From Blakeslea trispora (lineage: Eukaryota > Mucoromycota > Mucoromycetes > Mucorales > Choanephoraceae), in the NCBI GenBank assembly GCA_025331445.1, contig JAIWNE010000038.1, forward strand, positions 205,167-269,166: DNA of 64,000 nucleotides. The letters run 5' to 3'. Every line of letters begins with the position of its first letter. Within the stretch, counting starts at the first letter, position 1. The notes beneath the pieces were generated by a model, which saw only the letters and a list, made by a program, of their open reading frames with translations, was not told the DNA's origin and ran no database searches. A program made the translations under genes and the position numbers. Positions 23,358 through 36,305 of this stretch are shown here, in pieces.

Positions 23358-23996
23358 CAAAAAATGATCAAGTGAATGATGGTGGATTTGGCTCATGCTC
23401 TCTTTTTTTTTTTTTTTGATAGTTATGACCTTGAAATGGATCAAAAGTTAGGTAATGAAACAACAACCTTGGTAGAAAGTTATGAACTTCCTGATGGCCG
23501 AGTCATCAAGGTCGGATCGGAACGTTTCGAGGCTCCCGAATGTCTCTTTCAACCTCATTTGATTGATGTGGAAGCACCTGGTATGGCCGAGATGTTGTTC
23601 AATACCATCCAATCGGCTGATATCGATATTCGTGCCGATCTCTATAAACATATCGTTCTCTCGGGTGGTTCTACCATGTACCCTGGTTTGCCCAGTCGTC
23701 TAGAAAAAGAAATGAAGCAACTCTACCTTACCAATGTGTTGAATGGAGATGCCAGTCGATTAAACGTAAATAAGGGAAAAACAAAATGTTAGGCTAGTGT
23801 TATTGATTGTTATCTATAGAAATTCAAGATTCGTATTGAAGATCCTCCAAGACGTAAACATATGGTCTATCTCGGTGGTGCTGTTCTTGCAGACATCATG
23901 AAGGATAAAGATAGTTGGTGGGTTACTAAGCAAGAATGGGAAGAGATGGGTCCTCGTTCATTAGAAAAGATGGGTGTTTTAGGTTCTACTGCTTAA
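22544..23996 (+). CDS. ARP2: Actin-related protein 2 (Arp2/3 complex)
   Basis: Subunit of the Arp2/3 complex, which nucleates branched actin at endocytic patches and growth sites. Exons: 22544-22585, 22641-23087, 23148-23320, 23423-23765, 23820-23996; 393 residues, the expected length. The actin fold shows in [16 protein letters not shown] (phosphate 1), [17 protein letters not shown] (phosphate 2) and [19 protein letters not shown] (adenosine site). Arp2-like features include [16 protein letters not shown] and the C-terminal end in GVLGSTA. The first coding exon is 42 nt. Intron 3 contains a run of 34 adenines. The gene converges on the kinase gene with 105 bp between stops. Confidence 0.96.
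23323..23356. repeat. 34-bp poly-A tract in ARP2 intron 3
   Basis: An uninterrupted adenine run begins two bases after the GT donor of the intron at 23321. It does not disturb the splice sites. Its length in the assembly may be unreliable. Confidence 0.9.
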
Positions 23997-24101
23997 ATAA
24001 AAAAAAAAGGGATGTAGTGTATTTTATCGAGTTAAATATTAAAGATTGTGTATGATTAGTATAATTAAAGAACGTATTAAGGGGGGAATAGGATGGATTT
24101 C

Positions 24102-25924
<1,823 letters not shown>

Positions 25925-28900
25925 GGTGAATAATGAGATGAATAAGAGAAAAAAAAATCCTTAAAAAAAAATAAAGGAACAGCTATTGTTTTGATATTCA
26001 TTTTAACACGAGCGCGGTTTTAAAATAATAATTTCCTTTCATGTAATTTATATCATTTGTTTTGACACTTTATGTTATTGTCTTAAAGTAGATCTTGTTG
26101 CTGGTACAAATTTAGACGCGTTTGAGTTATTGGAGGGTTGTTTCGAACTTTGGTGACACTTTGTAAAAAATTCCGAGTTATTCAGTGTGCAGTTGTTGGC
26201 CATGGAGTTTCCCCTTTACGTAAAGCCGAGTTATTGTTGGATGTTTTTTGCACCTTGGTCATAGATTGGTTCCAATCTGTCAACCTATGCATTGAAAAAC
26301 ATAGCTTTTATGTCTCTTCCTAGTGACTCACAATTGAATTGACTCTATCGGCTTTCAGTCTATCGTAATTTTCGGGCCCGAATCTATTTAATGAAGAGGA
26401 AACAGTCAAGTGCTTCTTCTTGCCTTTCTTTATTTAATGTAAGGAATAGGAAAACGGCTTGCTATCCAATTGGAAGGTTGAGAGAAATTTTGCATAAATT
26501 GCTCATGTCGTTAAAGTGTGTTGATATTGAGAAGATTTCAAAATCCAGTTCAAGTGTATCCAGATGCTTCCATCACATGCATTCACTAAAACATCTAAAA
26601 AAAACATTTTTTTTCCTCTCGAAATATTTATAAGTTCTTGACTGATTCGACAAATGAGGTATGTCGAATCAATAACACAAGCTTGACATACAGAAGATTG
26701 AGCATTTCAGGTGATATCCATCTTGATCTTGAGTGAGTCTGATAGTTCTCTGAGAGACACATTTCTTTTGCCAAGGTATTTACTAGCTGTTCTAGATTCC
26801 ATGTGTTCTCAGCATATAGACATGTGTAGAGTCTAACCTTCTCTTATCCAATGAACAACTACTTATAGCAGGCTAACTTATTATGACTTCGTGCATGGAA
26901 ACATACATTATTAAACAGTGACATCTTCATAGTTCTGCAAGGACTTGAGATATGAATGTCATCATCGTTGTTATATGACATCTTGTAACTGTTTGTGAGT
27001 CTAGATATTCTATTTGTTAGTCCTGCAATGATAGCAATGGTATTTAGTTGTCCATCTAGACACTCCATTCTATAGCTCTGCTACAAGTGGCTTTGTTATC
27101 TTGATTTTGTAGTGTATGGCCTGAGTCTAGAAAGAGATTGTATGTCGACTATTGTGTTTTTTGATACAATGCTTTACAGCAAATAGGTTCAGAAAGTATC
27201 AGTGATCTATCATGCAAAATTTAAACCCTGGTGATGTTAGGAGATGGATCTTATAAGGCACTCTCCTGTTTTCGATTTTATTGTTCTCTTTATCTCCTCT
27301 TTCTTTACTCTTATTTAAACTATGAAAGCAATCTATAAAAAGAATCGAAAGTTATACTCTCAAGAACAATACAAATTTTGTCATTCACGCATACACCCGC
27401 ATAGATTTATTTTCAAAGAGTGATAGAAACCTTTTTCTTTCTTTCTTGTAATACAGAAAGGCTTCACAGTTACAATGTAGCTTTTTGTCGTAATACCAAA
27501 AGCAACTATCAAAGGATAGAATTGCTATATGGATGACATCTTGACCATTTGAGTGCTTATACAAAAGAAAGCAACAAAGTGCAGTTATTGTTTACAGCTT
27601 AGTTTACTCATACTAAGATTTTGATAAATCGTATAAACATATTACACACGAATCAGTGAAACAATAAAAAGACAAAAAAGTAAACATAACACAAAATAGA
27701 GCTTATGCACAATATAGTTTTTCATCATCAAATTAAGTTTTTTCTTTTTTATTAATTATAACAGAAAAGGGCACCAAGTGCCCCCTTCTCCCCTAACCCC
27801 AACAGATTCAGCAGAGGTATTATTAACATGCCTATAGAGAACGCACATCCCGTTCATCTTTCTGTCCACTTAGCCCAACAAACTCAGCAGAGGTGTCATG
27901 ACACATGCCTATAGAGAACGACCATCCCGTTCATCTTTCTGTCCACTTAGCCCAACAAACTCAGCAGAGGTGTCATGACACATGCCTATAGAGAACGACC
28001 ATCCCGTTCATCTTAAATGGATAAAGAAAAAAAGAAGAAAAGAAGGCGAAAAACGAAGCCTTTTTATACCTTTTTGACAGCACTCAATCACATGTTGGCC
28101 TGGACTGCTGAAATTTTTCTGCCGATCCATTGGGACTGGCTTTTTATTGTTTTTCCCACACCCTGACTTTATTTTAATACCACTGTATACCTTGCAAATA
28201 GAGATGAAGGAAAAAAGAGAGTAAGAGCAAGAAAAGAAGAGTTGAGAAACCAAAGAAGTACAATAGACTTCTCTGCCTTTTGCTTCACTGACTTATGAAC
28301 TCCTTTTTAAAAATGCATTGATTGTCATGACACTTGTCCAACCATCAAAACTGTTTGTCAATCCGAGTAAGCTCCGCTCTATACCGACTCTCTTACTTTA
28401 TTATATGACCTTAGTGAATGTATACGCTTTCAAAAGCTCTGATTTATTTAACAATACTATGCTTGTTAAAGCTGAATACTTTTGTTTTATTGCAATAGAA
28501 CTCTCTTTAGATTTGTTTCTTTTTATCAACTAATGGTCAAGACTTTTTGTAGACTGAATGGAAATGCTAATGTAGTCCATTTTGCCTGAATTTACAAGTT
28601 TCTTGATTTTTCTCTGAATAACAATGTCTAAAAATTCTAGTAAAATCTTCAATAACATTTTTTTAACATTGCAGAGAATGAGCAAAGAAAAGAAGTTTCA
28701 TCAAAGCAATTGCGAGAGTCTTTATTCACATGTTTTTCTATTGAAGCAACTTTTTTTTATAGTCATTGCTCAATTCAAAAGCTATACAAAACTATTAGAA
28801 AATCTTTGAATCAAAGAACACCCCTAAATCGGATACCATGATTAAATACAAAAGCAACCTTCCTTTCTGTCAAAATTTGAATCTTGCAAATGCTTATCTT

Positions 28901-29447
28901 TCGAATTTAAACTAAGAGATGTTATAGTGTTATCTCCACTGTATTGTCAATAATTTCAGGAAGCTTCAGAGCCAGTTTCTCTGCACAAGTCATTAGAGAG
29001 GAAATTGTATGTCTGTTTGATAAGATGAACAAGAAATTAGAGGAAAGCTTTGCCCTAATAACAGAAGAAAGAAACTCGATAGCTAAAGGAAGACCTGGAT
29101 TAAGTTGAAGCAAATGAGAAATAAGATCGCATTGAATTATGTGACTACATGCAACATAACAGCTCTTTGTAAGATGTATACACAAGTATCAAGGCAGCTC
29201 CATCATAAAGCTTTTGCTCATGAAATAACCTATTGCCATTAAAAAGACTTTTTCGGCATTTGATAATGTTTTTTTCTGTGTAAAGCATTTGGCATGTATC
29301 TTGTATCAATATGATTATTCTTTAAAAACAGCCCCGCCTTAAAAGCAGTATAACGGAGTATAAAAAAGTCTAGATTTGATACCTTCTACTAACAAAAGTT
29401 TTTCTTGCTACAAAGAAAAAACAAAAGTTTTTCATTTACTCTTTCCT
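25925..29447. other. 3.5-kb non-coding region
   Basis: Short ORFs here (60-90 codons) have no family resemblance and look like chance. Contents noticed: an ACGCGT box at 26116-26121, a 9-bp inverted repeat at 26644-26670 and the 77-bp minisatellite at 27798-28014. The rest is AT-rich. A non-coding RNA gene cannot be excluded. Confidence 0.5.
27798..28014. repeat. 77-bp minisatellite, about 2.8 copies
   Basis: Units begin with CCCAACA at 27798, 27874 and 27951. Units 2 and 3 are identical through their shared length. Unit 1 is diverged: it has TATTATTAAC where the others have TGTCATGACA. Each unit contains CATGCCTATAGAGAACG and CCCGTTCATCTT. The last copy ends at 28014. Confidence 0.92.
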
Positions 29448-30784
29448 ATGCCAAACCCACCACCACCACCCGAGTACATATTCCGAGAACACAAAAGCAC
29501 AGTCAACTATGTTCATTTGTTTGAGCGAGATCAGTACCTTGCTTCTTGGTAAACAACAAAATTAAACCAAAAGTGTTATTCTCCTCAACCAAAAAGAACT
29601 GCCATCTAGTGATTCCGATGGTTGGATCGTGATCTGGAAACTGAAAACAAGAAGACCCATACACAAATGGAAGGCACATGAAGACAGTTGTTTGAAACTA
29701 GTTGTAACTGAAGTCAACACATTAATAAGGTAATGAAGAGAGATATGCAGAGGGGAAGAAGTAAGATTAAGCTTACTAAACTATTTTCTCCTCTCCTATA
29801 GTCAAGGCAGAGATAACATGATTCATGTTTGGAAGTTTAGTGCTGAGAACAGTCAAGTACCTGAGCTTGTATCGTCTGTTGTTTACAATGGTTTGGGCTT
29901 TTGTAAGTTTTCATATTATCAACAAACTCAAGGTATGAAATGAAAAATATGTTAAAAAAGAAAACAAGAGAGCTTATTTAAATGTCAAGGTTCAACTCTG
30001 TTATGTTTTCCTTCAAGAGACGACATCAATATGGTAACCGCTTAAGATAAGCAACGGCTACACAAGAAAAAGAAATTAATAGTGAAAATCAAGTTTGATA
30101 TCTATGACTTGACTTATCAGCGTTTTGTGCTGCAAAATGTAGGAGCTGATCGTCACACAGATAACGGCTCACATCGGCATGGCGCTTGTATGGCAGTGCA
30201 ATTGTTTGGGACACTAGATACTCTATTCGTTGTAGCGGGATACGAAAGTGGTAGCATTGTACTATGGCAAGTGGAGCAAAATCAAGCTAAATCTGTTTGG
30301 CATAAAAAAGAACATACAGAACCAGGTAAGAACAGCTTGATTGTTTCAGTTTTGCGTAATACCTGATCATCATATTAGTGCTGGATCTGGCTATAGATAT
30401 CTCGAGAACGTTTATTTTATCTTCATCTGCAGACAACCAAGTATGCAAATACTCTGTACAGACAGGTGATATTATCAAGAAAATCACGTTAAAAAAGTCG
30501 GGCATGGTGGTACTCAAGATACGCTCTGACAACAAGATTTTTGGTTTGGGAGGATATGATGGAAAGTAAATTAAACATACGCAAAAAAGAAAGAAAGAAT
30601 TGTATGATTTATGCATTTATTTTGCTATAGAATTCGCTTATTTTCTGTGAAATCAATGACACCATTAGCTATCTTGTCTTATCATAAAGATACGATCAAT
30701 GGACTTGATTTTGGTGTTGAAAACCATCACTGGCTGATAGGTGGAAGCCAAGACCATCGCATCAGTCTTTGGAGCATATTTTAA
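29448..30784 (+). CDS. ASA1: WD40-repeat protein, ASTRA-associated ASA1/GNB1L-like
   Basis: Exons: 29448-29548, 29610-29729, 29802-29902, 29990-30033, 30094-30325, 30379-30565, 30631-30784; 312 residues in frame. The protein is a single beta-propeller. An N-terminal EYIFREHKSTVNYVHLF leads into SCDSDGWIVIWKLKTRRPIHKWKAH, then QGRDNMIHVWKF and FDIYDLTYQ. Next come AGYESGSIVLWQV and GGSQDHRISLWSIF at the C-terminus. The pattern of degenerate WD repeats with DSDGW in blade 1 matches Asa1, a partner of the Tra1/ASTRA assembly machinery, and GNB1L. Exon 4 is only 44 nt. The stop lies 260 bp before the ammonium transporter, on the same strand. Confidence 0.82.
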
Positions 30785-31044
30785 CGTCACATGGTTTTAG
30801 AATATGATAAGCAAGATTAATGGTTGATCTTTGGTTGGCTATGATTGGCGTATCACAAAGATGCGCTTTTCCTCTCTTCCTTTCCGAGAAGGTCTAGTCG
30901 CAAAATTGAAACTCCATTCCTATCTTCTTTGCTATCTATTTTATGCCTATATAAAGTAATGATACTTCAACTTCTTTGATCCCTTATTGTTTCTTTTCTC
31001 TTATTTTCTTCTTACATTTACAACATTGATAATAAAACAGACAA
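30785..31044 (+). promoter_or_regulatory. Promoter of the ammonium transporter: TATA box and GATA sites
   Basis: TATATAAAG at 30948-30956 lies about 90 bp upstream of the ATG, a plausible TATA box. TGATAAG at 30805-30811 and a GATAA just upstream of the start (near 31029) match the WGATAR site of AreA/Gat-type nitrogen regulators, which control ammonium permeases in fungi. Binding is inferred. Confidence 0.45.
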
Positions 31045-32584
31045 ATGGCTGATGCAGCAGTAACATACAACTCAGGCGATATTGCTTGGGTTTTAATTTC
31101 TACAGCACTCGTCTGGCTCATGATTCCAGGCGTTGGATACTTTTATTCGGGTATGGCCAGAAGAAAAAACGCCCTATCATTAATTATGTCCTGTGTCTTG
31201 TCACTTGTGGTTGTGAGTGTGCAATGGTTCATATGGGGTTACAGTCTGACGTTCAGTAAGACGGCTACGAATGGCTTTATTGGTAATCTGGATAATGCCT
31301 TTTTGCGTGGTGTCTTTGGTGATCCCTCCATTGCCTCAAGTGCCGTTCCTGACCTTGTCTTTTGTATTTTCCAATGCATGTTTGCTGCCTTGACACCAGC
31401 TCTTGCTATTGGTTCTGCAGGTAAATCAAGATAAATTACAACAAACAATGTCTTTTTTTTTCTTTTCATTTTACTTGAATCTAACTGGATTTTTTAAGCT
31501 GAACGTGCTAGAATTTTACCCATGATCATTTTCATCTTTATTTGGTCAACAGTTGTCTATAATGTTGTAGCTAGTTGGACTTGGAATGTCAGTGGATGGA
31601 GTGCCAAGATGGGTGCGATTGACTATGCAGGAGGTGTAAGTAAATTTAGGGACTTGTTCCACAAAGACACTAACTCATCGATGTTAGACACCTGTTCATA
31701 TCACAAGTGGCTTTGCTAGTTTGGCCTATGCCTTGATTCTGGGTCGCCGTGAAGGCCATGACCACAAGAAAGAAGAATTCAAGCCTCACAACATGTCAAA
31801 TGTTGTGCTTGGTACTGCTTTACTTTGGTTTGGTTGGTTTGGCTTCAACGGTGGCTCTGGTTTGGCAGGTAATCTTCGTGCTGCTATGGCCTGTGTGGTG
31901 ACCAACTTGGCTGCCTCTGTAGGTGCTATCACCTGGATGTTGATTGATTATCGTGTCGAACGCAAATTCTCTGCTCTAGGTTTCTGTTCTGGTGCTGTAG
32001 CTGGACTTGTAGCTATCACACCTGCTTCTGGCTATGTTGGTCCTGCACCTGCTGTAGCTATTGGCTTTTTGGGAGCCTGTGCATGTAATTTGGCTTGTCA
32101 TTTGAAGCGCCTTCTTCGCTTTGATGATGTTGCTGATGTATTTGCAGTTCATGGTGTTGGTGGTTACCTTGGTTCCTTGTTGACAGGTATCTTTGCTGAA
32201 TCTTATGTAGCTGCTTTGGATGGCACCGAAATTACAGGTGGTTGGATGAATCGACACTGGATCCAATTAGGATATCAACTGGCTGAAGCTACTGCTGGTG
32301 CGTCCTATTCCTTTGTTGTTACGTTCATTATTCTTTATATCATGAACAAGATCCCTGGTCTCTCTCTTCGTGTAGATCGTGAGTCTGAACTTCAAGGTCT
32401 AGATGCTGCTGAAATTGGTGAAATGGCTTATTATCATGTTGATAAGATTGTCGGTGTCAACCAAAGCACAGGTGAAGAAACTGTCATGAAACAACAAGTT
32501 GCAAACTATAATATCGAACCTCAAGCCCAAGGTACCATGGGCACTGAAAAACCTTATGCTCATGACAGTTTAAACAATGTTTAA
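31045..32584 (+). CDS. Ammonium transporter, Amt/Mep/Rh family
   Basis: Plasma-membrane permease for ammonium uptake. Exons: 31045-31420, 31499-31635, 31688-32584; 469 residues. Eleven hydrophobic helices are apparent. Signature stretches are VGYFYSGMARRKNALSL, FQCMFAALTPALAIGSAAER, WNVSGW, DYAGGTPVHITSGFASL, GWFGFNGGSGLAGN and DVFAVHGVGGYLGSLLTGIF (with the first pore histidine). The cytosolic tail of about 80 residues ends in LNNV and contains YHVDKIVG. Length and intron positions are ordinary for a fungal Mep. GATA-type boxes upstream fit nitrogen regulation. Confidence 0.96.
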
Positions 32585-33247
32585 AGTAGCATTTGATTCT
32601 CTTATTTATTCATATATATATATATATCTTGTCAAATTGTTCACAAAACGCTCTATTTTAACCTAATTTAATACTATCTTGCATCATAAAACAATTTACC
32701 TTAATAAAACATAACCTACTTAATTTTTTTTCTCTGTATAAAAAAGAACACACGCTCTTATTAAGCAAATCAGTCAACCTATTCAAATGCTAGCAAAACA
32801 AGATGACCAAACTAGATCCGTTTATATGGACGAATATCTTACAATCCAAGTTTGCAGCAAGTGCAAATAAGAGCTCTGAATAATGTGATTGACAGTAAAT
32901 CATGACAAATAGTACATACAATCCTCAAGTGTAAATCTTGTAGTATCATATGGAATTGTAGTTCAAACGCTGTTAAGAACATTTGATATAATTTTACTCG
33001 ACAAGCAAATCGCAACAGCAAAATATTACCTATCTTTGAGAAACCTTCTTTTAACTCGGCAAATATAGAATTTTTTGCGCTCCTTGTAATTGCAAGTAGT
33101 TTATGAGACGAAGCAAAATGTCGAAACAAACTAAAAACTTTATATGTTTAAATATAAAAGCACTTTAATGGCATTACAAAGATAATATAAATATCACAAG
33201 CTATGAGGCCAGCATTGAAACAAATTTAAATTTCTTCAGCTTTATGT
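32585..33247. other. Intergenic, no gene seen
   Basis: Contains a short (TA)n run near 32612-32628 just after the transporter stop, and otherwise unremarkable AT-rich sequence. It is the 3' flank of both neighbours. Confidence 0.5.
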
Positions 33248-34108
33248 CTAATTGCATTTGCCTTTGATACAATCTTCTTTGCAGTCTCGGTGGCTACTAC
33301 AGCATGCACCCTTAGGTCCGTTACCCTTTTTCTTGCCACGATAGCCAGATTTGCACACAGAGGGTGTTTGTGTAGGCTTCACTAAAGTAGTCTTTTTTGT
33401 AGTTGAGCTTGACTTAGTAGTGGATGACTGTATTGTCTTTCTTGTAGGTCCATTACATCTTCCCTTGACACAATCGTCTTTACAGTCAGCTTCAGTCTTA
33501 CAGCAGTCGCCGCTGTAGCCATTGCCTTTCTTCTTGTTGAAGACGTTGATATTGTTAGAACAGATACTAGGAAGAGTAGTAGGGATGATAGTAGGAATAA
33601 TAGTAGTAGTAGTAGTGGTTGCTGTAGTTGTAGAAGTAGTAGTAGTTGTCGTTTTTGTAGTAGTGGTGGTGGTTGTAGTAGTAGTGGTAGAAGTGGTAGA
33701 ATCTTCAACGATATTTAAACCGCAATGGTAAATTTTGCCGCCCTCAATGTTTTCTCCTGGACGACATTTGATATTGAATGGGAGTCCCACGGGTTTCAAA
33801 TAGTCAAGAGCATTTCTATCATTAGGTTTTGCGTAAGCCATGATACCAGGCGAGCGTGCCTCAGAACCTGGAGTACAGAAAGGGTTTTGAGGAGAAGAGG
33901 TATAAACAGCATCAGCGGTAGAAAGCTTTACACAAGGGTAATTGCAATCATTGGCAGGTAAACAGGCAGTATAGTCTCCAAACATGTCCTCAGGCTCAAG
34001 CACTGTTACAATCACCTCCTGTACTTGAGGAGTTGGTAAGTCTGAAGAATCAGCAGCACAAAGTTGGGTTAAACCAAAAACAAGCAAAATCGAGAGAGCA
34101 AGCTTCAT
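33248..34108 (-). CDS. Secreted Thr-rich protein with two six-Cys modules
   Basis: 286 residues, a single exon from the ATG at 34108. Residues 1-19 are a clear signal peptide (MKLALSILLVFGLTQLCAA). Residues 20-135 form a Cys-containing domain I do not recognise. A Thr tract (about 137-178), encoded by an ACT-type trinucleotide repeat, probably forms an O-glycosylated stalk. Then comes a Cys module, a Ser/Thr/Lys linker, and a second Cys module ending the protein. Both modules read C-x16/18-CC-x5-C-x3-C-x4-CN, with KKKGNG and KG(R/K)CN conserved. There is no GPI-attachment tail, so it is likely released or wall-bound. Function unknown; it could bind the wall or act outside the cell. Confidence 0.8.
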   Translation of the reverse strand: MKLALSILLVFGLTQLCAADSSDLPTPQVQEVIVTVLEPEDMFGDYTACLPANDCNYPCVKLSTADAVYTSSPQNPFCTPGSEARSPGIMAYAKPNDRNALDYLKPVGLPFNIKCRPGENIEGGKIYHCGLNIVEDSTTSTTTTTTTTTTTKTTTTTTSTTTATTTTTTIIPTIIPTTLPSICSNNINVFNKKKGNGYSGDCCKTEADCKDDCVKGRCNGPTRKTIQSSTTKSSSTTKKTTLVKPTQTPSVCKSGYRGKKKGNGPKGACCSSHRDCKEDCIKGKCN

Positions 34109-36305
34109 TACAAAAAAAAAAGGAGAGGTGGCAAAATCAAATAAATGATAAAAAGAAAGAAGAAAAGAACCAAAAGGTTAGCAAAAAACTATTTTTTTTT
34201 ATAATGATCAGCGGAACAAGTGAATGAAAGCTTAATTATAGTGGAGACTATAGTATGACAGGTCTGTCAATGAAAACATGAACTAATGGAAATGTTAGAT
34301 TTGTCACTTTTTTTTGGGGATGAATCTCCAAATAAGGTATATATACTTTATTTTGTATAATTCAACAGACAAAGAGATAAAAACAAACACATCTTCTCTA
34401 CGTTATATTGATTTCTGGTCTCTTTTGTCAAACTATAATGAATTGGAAGTAGATTTCATTTTATCAAAACAAGTATGAGCTGACTTATATCGTCTTTAAG
34501 GATTTCTTTATTTTGTTGTCATCAAGCAATCTAACAAAGCTGAGAGAAGGAGAATCAAATGTGTATTTTCTTAAAATAGCTATATTTTATGTTTCTCTCT
34601 GAAGGATTTTATCTGTCGATTCTAAAAGAAAGATAGAACAAAGAAGGCAGTAAATTGCTGTTTAGTTCAAGTTATCCTTTAATAAAACTCAAGTGGCTTC
34701 TTACACAATGTTTAGCAAGTTTGGTTTCAGTTCTCTATAAATAATCTGTGGATGCATTTGACATTCTATTGTTACACTGATCGTCGCTCAAATCAAATCA
34801 AACATACTTGGCTTACCTTTTGTTATTATTTGTTTCACTGTACGCCAGTAGTTTGAGTCTTGAAAGTGATCTTCCTTTCACATCAACCCATCTCTCTCAT
34901 TGTTTGAGAACACAAGTGATGATTCAAAAAAAAATCATAGGAGTAGAGCATGTAACACAAATATAGACAACGGATGATCCATATATGGAAGATGCTTGAA
35001 CTGGTAATTCATCACGACAAGCAGTGACTAAATGCTTAAAACAACATTAAGCCGAAAAAGTCATTTACTTGTATTTTGGCCATTTGCTTTTTTTTAATCA
35101 CGCAAAAGAAGTTCATTGAAAAAAGAGAGAGAGAGAGAGACACCTTTTAAAGTAACAGTTTTTTTTTTAAATCAAAACAGCTCTTTTTTTTTGGGCTCTA
35201 TAATGAAAGTATAGTTTATATAAATTATAGCACTTATTTATTTTGCTCATGAAGAAAAAAAAAAGTTTGCGCACACGGTAATCAATGCGTTTTTAAAAAG
35301 GAGTTTGTAAGTCAGAGAAATGAAAGATTCAAAATCAATAAACTATGTCTACATGCAATATCATCTCTATTTTTCTTTATTTCGACCTTGATTATTTTTG
35401 TATACAAATCATATGTCTAATAGCAAATAAAAGTCCCTGTATAATCTTGTTAGCTGTAGACTTCAGAAAGTTAGGCCCATGTCACCCAAGTTAAAGAAAA
35501 ATGTGTGTGTGCTGTCAAAAGAATGCCAACATAAACATATCTTGTTTTTATCAATTCATTAGCTATTGTCCTTCTTTGCATAGTACTAAACCACTCTACC
35601 TTGACATTTTAAATCCATCCCTTGCAATCTAACAAGCACATCAACTTTCAAATTGATAAAATAGAAGAATTAAGATGACTACAGGATGACAAGAAGTCAG
35701 GTCATAGATCTAGCTAATTTTCTTTTAGTCTTTTTTAGGCAACAACTATTCTCGATGTATTAAACAACTGAACACTACCTGTTTATTGACGATTTGGGTA
35801 GAATTGACACTGAAAAACTTGCTCAAGTTTCTTTTTCATCTATCAATCATAAATCAAGTGTATCCACTCCCTTTTTTTTTTTTTAGAAATAAAAAAAAAG
35901 CATATGAAATTGATAGATTGAAAAGAAAGTAGCCCTTTTTTAAAATAATAATAATAAAAAAAGGGCCTCATCTAGTTCATATCAAACAAGAAAATAACAG
36001 AAAATATGACTTCCTTCTTTTTCGTTTTCTTAAAACAAGAAGTGGTCTGTTTGTTACTTAATTTTCCAGTCATTCATTGCATCATACAATACAAAAGACG
36101 GCCTGTCAAAATTTATTTTCTTTATATGCTAGGGCAAAAAAAAAAAAAGGACAGATTTATTTGTTCAATTGCATTAACGAGGATCATGATATTAAGCGAG
36201 AGCGTTTTATTGACTTGTCTCGTTTTCTTTTTTTTTTATTGTTTTCTTTCTATTTTTCCCTCTCTTTTTTTTTTCTTTTTCCCTTGATCTCTCCTTTAAA
36301 ATAGT
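34109..36305. other. 2.2-kb non-coding region
   Basis: AT-rich with an AG microsatellite at about 35126-35142 and numerous poly-T/A tracts. Short ORFs near 36006-36300 are low-complexity. It presumably holds the divergent promoters of the secreted protein and the Medusa-like gene. I see no gene. Confidence 0.5.

Noticed and set aside
26138..26633. Two plus-strand ORFs of 61 and 80 codons
   Set aside because: No family resemblance, no splice-compatible join that lengthens them, AT-rich surroundings.
28008..28253. Minus-strand ORF of 81 codons next to the minisatellite
   Set aside because: Low-complexity, no family motif, and it overlaps repeat sequence; likely chance.
33522..33731. Plus-strand Val-rich ORF
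   Set aside because: Antisense shadow of the ACT/ACA threonine repeat in the secreted protein.
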